NCBI GenBank assembly: GCA_016177555.1
Contig: JACOVB010000194.1
Location: 1 to 10,453 of the forward strand
Source of the DNA: Candidatus Rokuibacteriota bacterium
GTDB taxonomy: Bacteria > Methylomirabilota > Methylomirabilia > Rokubacteriales > CSP1-6
Direction: 5' to 3'
DNA: 10,453 nucleotides
Position numbers and translations under genes: made by a program
Part shown: in pieces, positions 5,746 to 10,453 of the stretch
Layout: every line of letters begins with the position of its first letter
Numbering within the stretch: the stretch's first letter is position 1
The notes under the pieces: generated by a model
The model's database searches: none
What the model was told of the DNA's origin: nothing
The model's input: the letters and a program-made list of their open reading frames with translations, nothing else

Positions 5746-7103
5746 TGGGCCTTTCTCGGCACGAAGGCCAGCCGCGCGTAGTCAGTGCGGGACAGGAACC
5801 GGCGGGCCGCGTCCCGGATCTGCTCCCGGGTGACCTGCCGGAGCCGCTCCACGTAGCGGAGCTCCTCCTCGAGGGCCCAGGTGGTCTCGGCGATCCCGTA
5901 GGCATTGGCCAGCCCCTCGGAGGTCTCGATCGTGAAGGCGTGCTCGGACTCGGCTCGGGTCAGCGCCCGCACGCGCTCCTCCTCCGTGGGCCCGCTCTCC
6001 TGCATCTTCCCGATCTCCTCCAGGACGATCTCCTCGACCCGCGAGAGGTCCTTCGCCTCCAGCTCCGCCCTGAGGCTCACGATGCCCCCACCCATGAGCG
6101 CGGCGTAGCTCATGCTGATGCTCGAGACGAGCCGCTCCTCGTCACGGAGCCGGCGGGCGAGCCGCGAGCTCTCCGCGCCCGCCAGGATCGAGGCGAGCAG
6201 GTCCACCGCGAAGCCGTCCGTGTCGTCCGCCCGCGGCGCCGTCCACCCGAGCGCCAGGTGGGCCTGCTGCTCCGGGCGCTCGACCTGGCGCCGCACGCCG
6301 CCCGCGAGGGGGCGCGGCGGCGGCAGGGGCGCCGGACGGTAGCCCGAGGCGGGCGCCCGGCCGAAGGTCCGTGCCACCGAGGCGCGCACCGCTCGGGGAT
6401 CCACGGGGCCCGCCACCACCACCGACATGTTCTCCGGCGTGTAGTAGCGGCGGTTGTACTCCTTCAGGCGCTCGCGGGTGGCGGCGGTCATCGTCTCGCG
6501 GGCTCCGAGCACCGGGCGGCCGTAGGGATGGCCGTCGAAGACGAGGCCGTAGAGCTGGCGCACAATGGCGGTCCTGGGATTGTCGGCCTCGATGCGGGCC
6601 TCCTCGAAGATCACCTCGCGCTCGCGCGCGATCTCCTCGGGATCGAAGGTGGAGCGGAAGGCCATGTCGGCCAGCAGCTCGATGGCCGTGTCCATGGCCT
6701 CGGAGGGGACGACGATGTAGAAGGTCGTGTAGTCGAACGAGGTGACCGCGTTGGAGCGGCCGCCGACCCCCTCCACCGCGCGGTCGATGTGCCCGGGACC
6801 CCACCTGTCCGTGCCCTTGAAGAGCATGTGCTCCTGGAAGTGGGAGTAGCCCAGCTCGTCGGGCCGCTCGTAGCGGACCCCGACCCCGACCCAGAGGTAC
6901 ACGGCCACGATGTCGGCGGCGCGGTGGTCCTGGATGATGAGGCGGAGCCCGTTGGGCAGGACCTCGCGGGTCGGGGAGGGGAGGTCGTCCTCGCTGCCGG
7001 CCGGTCGGGGAATCACCGTCGCCCGGGGCGTCAGCGTGCCGCAGCCGGCGGCCAGCGCCATGAGCGCGATCCCCCCGAGGGCCATGCCCCAGCTCCGGGC
7101 CAT
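5742..7103 (-). CDS. M16 zinc peptidase, catalytic subunit, probable lipoprotein
   Basis: A 453-residue M16 zinc metallopeptidase. The motif HxxEH is intact (His88, Glu91, His92 in SHFQEHM), and a distal zinc ligand is expected at Glu168 (IFEEARIEADNP). The N-terminus is a short signal peptide ending in LAAGC, so Cys21 is probably lipidated and the enzyme anchored to a membrane facing the periplasm; Ala at -3 makes the lipobox slightly atypical. In the C-terminal lobe Arg320 remains, but the Tyr seven residues later in the partner is Ser327 here. Catalysis and substrate gripping thus appear split between this protein and the next gene. I chose the ATG at 7103 over in-frame starts 3 and 26 codons upstream because it gives a clean lipoprotein signal and lies seven bases after a perfect TATAAT. 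Likely substrates are peptides or unfolded proteins. Confidence 0.9.
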   Translation of the reverse strand: MARSWGMALGGIALMALAAGCGTLTPRATVIPRPAGSEDDLPSPTREVLPNGLRLIIQDHRAADIVAVYLWVGVGVRYERPDELGYSHFQEHMLFKGTDRWGPGHIDRAVEGVGGRSNAVTSFDYTTFYIVVPSEAMDTAIELLADMAFRSTFDPEEIAREREVIFEEARIEADNPRTAIVRQLYGLVFDGHPYGRPVLGARETMTAATRERLKEYNRRYYTPENMSVVVAGPVDPRAVRASVARTFGRAPASGYRPAPLPPPRPLAGGVRRQVERPEQQAHLALGWTAPRADDTDGFAVDLLASILAGAESSRLARRLRDEERLVSSISMSYAALMGGGIVSLRAELEAKDLSRVEEIVLEEIGKMQESGPTEEERVRALTRAESEHAFTIETSEGLANAYGIAETTWALEEELRYVERLRQVTREQIRDAARRFLSRTDYARLAFVPRKAQ

Positions 7104-7110
7104 GCCGCGC

Positions 7111-7116
7111 ATTATA
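7111..7116 (-). promoter_or_regulatory. Perfect TATAAT -10 box of the M16 peptidase genes (leaderless start)
   Basis: The minus strand reads TATAAT, followed by seven bases (GCGCGGC) and the ATG at 7103. Transcription should start at or next to that ATG, and there is no room for a Shine-Dalgarno sequence. The box sits in the 37-base gap after the dehydrogenase stop. A perfect AT-only hexamer is striking in DNA of about 70% GC. No good -35 is visible. This promoter would let the M16 pair be expressed apart from the genes upstream. Confidence 0.55.
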
Positions 7117-7140
7117 CAGGGGGCTTCGCGCGGGACTCGT

Positions 7141-8169
7141 TCAGACGGGGATGCAGGCGCCGGAGATGGCCCCCGCCTCATCGGAGGCGAGGTATGCCAC
7201 CACCCCTGCGACGGCGTCAGTCGAGACCCACGCCGAGCGATCCGCGCGCGGCATCGCAGCTCGGTTGGCGGGGGTGTCCATGGTGCCTGGGAGCACCGCG
7301 TTCACCGCGATGCCGCGTCCCTTTCCCTCCTCGGCCAGGGCCTGGGTGAGCGTGATGACGGCGGCCTTGGCCACCGTGTAGGCGATGAAGCCCCCCGCGG
7401 GCGGCACGACCGCGCGCGAGGCGATGTTGACGATCCGCCCGTGGCCCGCCGCGAGCATGGGCGGGAGCACCGCGCGGCACCCCACCACCGCCGAGATGAG
7501 GTTGAGCCGCAGCATGTGCTCCCACTCGGGGAGGGGGGTCGAGGCGAGGTCGCCCCCGGCGAAGCCTCCCACCGCATTGACGAGGATGTCCACTCGGTGG
7601 TGACGCTCGAGGACGCCGGCGACGAAGGCTGCGAGCGGCGTCTCGTCGCTCAGGTCGGCCGGGGCCGCGTGCAGCCGGGCGCGCTCCGCCTCCCCGAGGC
7701 GGCGGCGCAGCGCTTCGAGCCCCTCGGCTCCGCGGTGCGGGACGCAGACGGTGGCTCCGGCCTCGAGGAGCCGCCTGCAGATCGACTGTCCGAGCGCCCC
7801 CGCGCCCCCCGTCACCACCGCCACGCGGCCGGCGAAGGACACGGACGCCCGTGCGAGGCGGTCCGCGCGCGCCGCAGGCTCGGCGGCGAGGGCGTCCAGC
7901 CGGGCCGCCAGCGCGAAGTCGCTCGCCGTGATCCCCCCGGCCTCGTGGGTGATGAGGTCCACCGTCACCCGGTTGTAGGCGTTGGACCAGTCGGGGTGAT
8001 GACCCAGGGCCTCGGCCTCGTGGGCCGCCGCCGTCATGAAGGCGAAGGCGTCGACGAAGTCCCGGAAGGTGAAGACACGGTGGAGCCCTTGGTCGAGGGC
8101 GGTCCACCCGGGGAGGGTCGCGAGCCGCCGGGCGATCTCGCTCTGGCTGAGCCGCTCGGGTCGAGCCAC
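7141..8169 (-). CDS. Fusion of pterin-4a-carbinolamine dehydratase (PCD) and dihydropteridine-reductase-like SDR
   Basis: A 342-residue fusion. Residues 1-95 are a PCD domain with every position of the active-site pattern: Glu53, His57-His58-Pro59 (ALGHHPDW), Tyr65, His75 (THEAGGIT) and Asp84. PCD removes water from 4a-hydroxytetrahydropterin made by aromatic amino acid hydroxylases. Residues about 112-342 are a short-chain dehydrogenase: nucleotide loop TGGAGALG (120-127), Asn223, and the triad Ser251, Tyr264, Lys268. The SDR half has NAVGGFAGG in place of the usual NNAG, and AVLPGTMDTPANRAAMP near its end. Both resemble, from memory, dihydropteridine reductase (AGGWAGG; AVLPVTLDTPMNRKSMP), which reduces the quinonoid product of PCD. 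Together the halves would regenerate tetrahydropterin; this is inference. The GTG start lies 12 bases after the ParB-like stop, without a clear ribosome binding site. A generic SDR with another substrate remains possible. Confidence 0.85.
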   Translation of the reverse strand: MARPERLSQSEIARRLATLPGWTALDQGLHRVFTFRDFVDAFAFMTAAAHEAEALGHHPDWSNAYNRVTVDLITHEAGGITASDFALAARLDALAAEPAARADRLARASVSFAGRVAVVTGGAGALGQSICRRLLEAGATVCVPHRGAEGLEALRRRLGEAERARLHAAPADLSDETPLAAFVAGVLERHHRVDILVNAVGGFAGGDLASTPLPEWEHMLRLNLISAVVGCRAVLPPMLAAGHGRIVNIASRAVVPPAGGFIAYTVAKAAVITLTQALAEEGKGRGIAVNAVLPGTMDTPANRAAMPRADRSAWVSTDAVAGVVAYLASDEAGAISGACIPV

Positions 8170-8181
8170 GGCGGGCGGTTC

Positions 8182-9102
8182 TCAGGATGGGGCGGGCGCA
8201 GCCATCAGGCCTGCACGCTGGATGTCTTCGTAGCGGACGCGGCTCACGTCGAACGACTCCAGGTTCTCGTTGAGCTTCTTGAAGGTCTGGTCGAAGCTCG
8301 GCAGCATCTTGCGCTGGCGGGTGAGCGGGGTGGTGCGCGCGAGCACGAAGTTCTTCACGTAGGGGTGGCTGATGCCGCGCTTCTTGAGCCGGGCCACGAC
8401 CCCGGCGAGAGCCTCGTCCGCCTCCGCGACGCGCGCGGCGCGCTCTTCCCGCTCCGCCAGCGTCTTCGGGAACGTCCCCTTGAGGAACCTGTCCACGCGC
8501 CGGAGGATCGGGGCGAAGGCGCCGCCCGAGAAGCGCTTGTTCTGCTCGTAGAGCAGCCCCAGCGTGATGAAGTGAGCCGCCTCGAACTGGAAGGCGTACT
8601 CCTCCTCCCCGCTCCTGGGCTCTGCGCCCACGAGCCCCCGGTACATCCGGACCACCTCCAGCGACTTCTCCTTGAGGTTATGCGCCTTCTCGGTGTTCAG
8701 CGCGAGGATCTGGAAGGCCACCTCGGCCTCGGGCACGAGGATGGCGGGGATCATCTTCGCCTTGAGCTTCTCGAGCGCGGCCCGGCGGTGGTTGCCGTTG
8801 GGTGTCCAGTACACGCCGGGCCTCGGGGACATGGCGACGATGGGGTCCACGAAGCGGTCGAGCTTCCTGACGACCGCCTGAAGCCGCTTGACGTGGGTGG
8901 GGGAGAGGTCGCGCTGGTAGGGGGTGGCCTCCACCTTGCCCATGGGGAGCAGGCAGAAGATCTGCCAGTGCGCGCCCACCGGGTCGCGATAGAGGGCCAG
9001 CGCCCGGCCGCCGTCCGTCTCCACCTGCTCGGCGAGGGCCTGCGCCTGCTTCGAGGGGGCTTCGTCGGGATGGACGACCCACCGGGGCATGACGAGACCC
9101 AT
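8182..9102 (-). CDS. ParB N-terminal-fold protein of unknown role
   Basis: A 306-residue protein with a ParB/sulfiredoxin-like nuclease or CTPase fold in residues about 48-125. The PYQRDLSPTHVKRL segment (61-74) matches the conserved Q-R box, and NGNHRRAALEKLK (102-114) corresponds to the GERRxRA-type nucleotide box, with GNHRR instead of GERR. The rest is largely helical and charged: 139-160, then a Lys/Arg-rich region 212-280 that may bind DNA or RNA. No helix-turn-helix of chromosomal ParB is recognised and no ParA gene is adjacent, so chromosome or plasmid partition is unlikely. It precedes the pterin-enzyme fusion by 12 bases and should share its transcript. An alternative ATG at 9090 lies ten bases after CATAAT (9101-9106), so the true start may be Met5. 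Function unknown. Confidence 0.7.
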   Translation of the reverse strand: MGLVMPRWVVHPDEAPSKQAQALAEQVETDGGRALALYRDPVGAHWQIFCLLPMGKVEATPYQRDLSPTHVKRLQAVVRKLDRFVDPIVAMSPRPGVYWTPNGNHRRAALEKLKAKMIPAILVPEAEVAFQILALNTEKAHNLKEKSLEVVRMYRGLVGAEPRSGEEEYAFQFEAAHFITLGLLYEQNKRFSGGAFAPILRRVDRFLKGTFPKTLAEREERAARVAEADEALAGVVARLKKRGISHPYVKNFVLARTTPLTRQRKMLPSFDQTFKKLNENLESFDVSRVRYEDIQRAGLMAAPAPS

Positions 9103-9106
9103 TATG
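9101..9106 (-). promoter_or_regulatory. CATAAT -10-like box at the ParB-like gene
   Basis: The minus strand reads CATAAT here, overlapping the first possible ATG (9102) and ten bases before the second (9090). If it is a real -10, transcription begins about three bases before the ATG at 9090, making that the start and the message nearly leaderless. For the ATG at 9102 there is only a weak GAGG four bases upstream. Placement resembles the TATAAT at 7111-7116. Confidence 0.3.
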
Positions 9107-9180
9107 CCTCAGGCGCCGGATCCCGGCGAGGAGCGGCCCAGGCCCTCGTGTCGCGGTCCGGATGTTCGTGGACAGGCCCG

Positions 9181-9323
9181 GGGCGGGGGAGGGGGCGCGC
9201 TCCCCGGAACCGTGGCTTCTGCGTGTTGCCGGAGCAGGAGACCTCCATCTCGTGGCCCGTTCCGACCGGGCGCATCGCGTGACGAGGGAGCGTGTTCCGG
9301 GGAGGGCGCCCCCTCCCCCGCCC
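9181..9323. repeat. 30-base inverted repeat (29/30) around an 83-base centre
   Basis: The arm at 9181-9210 and the reverse complement of 9294-9323 agree in 29 of 30 positions; the single mismatch is at 9199. The arms are G-rich or C-rich and end in CGGAAC/GTTCCG at the inner side. The 83-base centre (9211-9293) contains a small dyad GGAG-AC-CTCC but no convincing reading frame. The element fills most of the 254-base gap between the LivM stop and the ParB-like start. It may be a miniature mobile element with terminal inverted repeats, a transcription end, or a structured RNA. No direct repeat flanks it that I can see. Confidence 0.6.
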
Positions 9324-9333
9324 GCCTCGCGGG
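9321..9333 (-). terminator. Short GC hairpin just after the LivM-type gene
   Basis: CCCGC (9321-9325), loop CTC, GCGGG (9329-9333) lies 24 bases past the LivM stop in the direction of transcription. It shares bases with the right arm of the long inverted repeat, so the two structures compete. No T-run follows, so it is a weak candidate for ending the liv transcript. Confidence 0.25.
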
Positions 9334-9356
9334 GGGCGGTCGCCAATCGAGGCGCG

Positions 9357-10346
9357 TCAGGCCGGCGCGGTCCGGCGCCGGGCCAGGCGGCGCGCGATGG
9401 CTTCCCGGAGGCTGCCGTAGATGCCCGCCGGCAGGAAGATGATGCAGAGGATCAGGACCAGCCCGTAGATCGTCTCGGCCATGCCGATGAACTTGAGGCC
9501 GAAGAGCACGCGGAGGTACTCGGACAGCGCGATGGTGAGCGCGCTGCCGATGGTGGGGCCCAGCAGCGAGTACATGCCGCCCAGGACCACGGCGAACACG
9601 ATCCGGAGCGACACCCCGATGCCGGAGAGCGTGTCGGGGTTCACGTAGGTGAAGTACTGGGCGTAGAGGACGCCGCCCACGGCGGTCAGCGCCGCCGAGA
9701 GCACGGTGATGGCGAGCTTGAAGCGCGTGACGTGGATGCCCACCGACGCGGCCGCTCCCTCGTCCTCCCCGATGGCTTCCAGCGCCGAGCGCGCCATGCT
9801 CCGGTCCACGCGGCGCCACACCCAGAGCCCGCCGAGCCACAGGGCCACGGAGGCGTAGTAGAAGACGCGTTTGTCCGCGAACTGGATGGCGGCGAGGCTC
9901 GCCTCGCCTGCTGACGCCTTGAGCGTGACGCCCAGCGAGCCGCCCGTCCAGTCGCGCTCGGCGATGACGAGGAGCCGGACCACCTCGCCCACCGCGAGCG
10001 TCACGAGGGCGAAGTAGTGGCCCACCACGCGGAAGCGGAAGCACGGATAGCCGAGCACCAGCCCGATCACCACGGCGCCCGCCACGGCCACGAGCACCCC
10101 CAGCCACGGCGTGAGGCCCCAGACGTTCCAGAGGAGCGTGGTGGTGTAGGCGCCGGCGCCCAGGAAGGCGCCGTGGCCGAGGGAGATCAGCCCGAAGCGC
10201 CCCATGAGAGACCACGCCCCACCGATGAACGACCAGATGAAGATCTGTACCAGGACGTGGAGCGCGTACTGGCGCATGCCGCCCATGGGCAGGAAGGGGG
10301 CGACGGCGATGATGGCGAGGACGGCGGCGGCGGGGAGTCGCGCCAC
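9357..10346 (-). CDS. livM: Branched-chain amino acid ABC transporter permease, LivM type
   Basis: An integral membrane permease of the LivM family, about 329 residues. Hydrophobic segments fill most of the length, for example 10-22, 33-50, 83-102, 112-130, 164-180, 212-232, 250-275 and 294-310. Family signatures are present: SLGHGAFLGAGAYT (57-70, counted from the 10352 start) and the cytoplasmic loop AIGEDEGAAASVGI (193-206), which contacts the ATPase subunits. The C-terminus is a basic tail after LPAGIYG. I prefer the GTG at 10346, five bases after GGGAG; a GTG two codons earlier (10352) would give a GTGA overlap with the LivH-like stop. With LivH upstream it forms the membrane channel of a Leu/Ile/Val, urea or amide importer. 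The ATPases and binding protein are outside the window. Confidence 0.9.
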   Translation of the reverse strand: MARLPAAAVLAIIAVAPFLPMGGMRQYALHVLVQIFIWSFIGGAWSLMGRFGLISLGHGAFLGAGAYTTTLLWNVWGLTPWLGVLVAVAGAVVIGLVLGYPCFRFRVVGHYFALVTLAVGEVVRLLVIAERDWTGGSLGVTLKASAGEASLAAIQFADKRVFYYASVALWLGGLWVWRRVDRSMARSALEAIGEDEGAAASVGIHVTRFKLAITVLSAALTAVGGVLYAQYFTYVNPDTLSGIGVSLRIVFAVVLGGMYSLLGPTIGSALTIALSEYLRVLFGLKFIGMAETIYGLVLILCIIFLPAGIYGSLREAIARRLARRRTAPA

Positions 10347-10348
10347 GG

Positions 10349-10453
10349 TCACTCCCGCTTCGCGAGGATGCCGCCCGGGCGCGCGAACATCATCACGATG
10401 AACAGCACGAAGGCGATCACGTAGCCCATCTCGGTGGACATCATGACGCCGCC
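10349..10453 (-). CDS. livH: Branched-chain amino acid ABC transporter permease, LivH type (C-terminal part)
   Basis: Only the last 34 residues are in the window: a final membrane helix (MGYVIAFVLFIVMMFARP) followed by GGILAKRE. The FxRPxGIL-type ending right after a helix is characteristic of LivH permeases. The stop abuts the LivM-type gene (two bases before its preferred GTG, or overlapping by GTGA if 10352 is used). The two form the heterodimeric channel of the importer. Identification rests on a short piece but is supported by its position. Confidence 0.75.
   Translation of the reverse strand, partial: GGVMMSTEMGYVIAFVLFIVMMFARPGGILAKRE

Noticed and set aside
4091..5905. A 604-codon open frame on the minus strand
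   Set aside because: It overlaps the M16 genes out of frame and is almost entirely Pro, Arg, Gly and Ala. The real frame has clear M16 motifs.
4405..7103. M16 pair as PqqF/PqqG of pyrroloquinoline quinone synthesis
   Set aside because: No pqqA-E genes are in view, and such pairs are common outside that pathway.
8182..9102. ParB-like gene as part of a plasmid or chromosome partition locus
   Set aside because: No ParA gene, no parS-like repeats and no helix-turn-helix seen; neighbours are metabolic.
9178..9196. Possible G-quadruplex in the G-rich arm of the inverted repeat
   Set aside because: Only three clean G-runs are present, and the strong pairing with the other arm is a simpler explanation.
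6910..9282. A 790-codon open frame on the plus strand
   Set aside because: It lies opposite three convincing minus-strand genes (M16, PCD-SDR, ParB-like). The predicted protein is rich in Arg, Gly, His and Glu with no recognisable domain, as expected for an antisense shadow in GC-rich DNA.
1..10453. tRNA, rRNA, CRISPR array or insertion sequence
   Set aside because: Scanned by eye on both strands; no cloverleaf, regular repeat-spacer pattern or transposase motif was found.

Overview
This is a GC-rich (roughly 70%), densely coded bacterial window of ordinary chromosomal character. No rRNA, tRNA, CRISPR array, transposase or phage gene is visible. Gene content (branched-chain-type ABC transporter parts at both ends, SMP-30 lactonase, paired M16 peptidases, a cytidylate-kinase-like protein) and a long palindromic intergenic repeat suggest an uncultivated soil or subsurface lineage such as Candidatus Rokubacteria/Methylomirabilota. 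That placement is from general resemblance only; there is no marker gene to prove it.

Left part (1-1485, minus strand): a likely operon read right to left. It runs from a 63-residue 4-oxalocrotonate-tautomerase-like protein to an SMP-30/gluconolactonase-like hydrolase (GTGA overlap), then a 30-codon signal-peptide fragment with a very strong ribosome binding site, then the N-terminus of a periplasmic substrate-binding protein cut by the window edge. This looks like uptake and catabolism of a small organic acid or lactone, substrate unknown.

Middle (1657-4242, plus strand): a stand-alone RecB-type PD-(D/E)XK nuclease with a four-cysteine iron-sulfur signature, started by a GTG six bases after an extended -10 box (likely leaderless). 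It overlaps by ATGA a HAD-superfamily phosphatase. About 120 bases further on is a cytidylate-kinase-like protein fused to a BON domain. A 127-base palindrome follows and separates this block from the convergent minus-strand genes.

Right part (4405-10453, minus strand), read right to left: the C-terminus of a LivH-type permease and a complete LivM-type permease; a gap holding a 30-base inverted repeat (29/30) around an 83-base centre; a ParB-fold protein; a fusion of pterin-4a-carbinolamine dehydratase (PCD) with a short-chain dehydrogenase; then two M16 peptidase subunits. The first M16 subunit has the zinc motif HxxEH and a lipobox. The second has lost the zinc motif but keeps the Arg/Tyr pair that the first has lost, as in known active/inactive M16 heterodimers.

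The most interesting item is the PCD-SDR fusion. Its C-terminal half carries motifs resembling dihydropteridine reductase rather than generic SDRs, so one polypeptide would hold both steps that regenerate tetrahydrobiopterin-type cofactors. A second recurring theme is start codons placed about 6-7 bases after a -10 box without a Shine-Dalgarno sequence, suggesting leaderless transcription of several genes.
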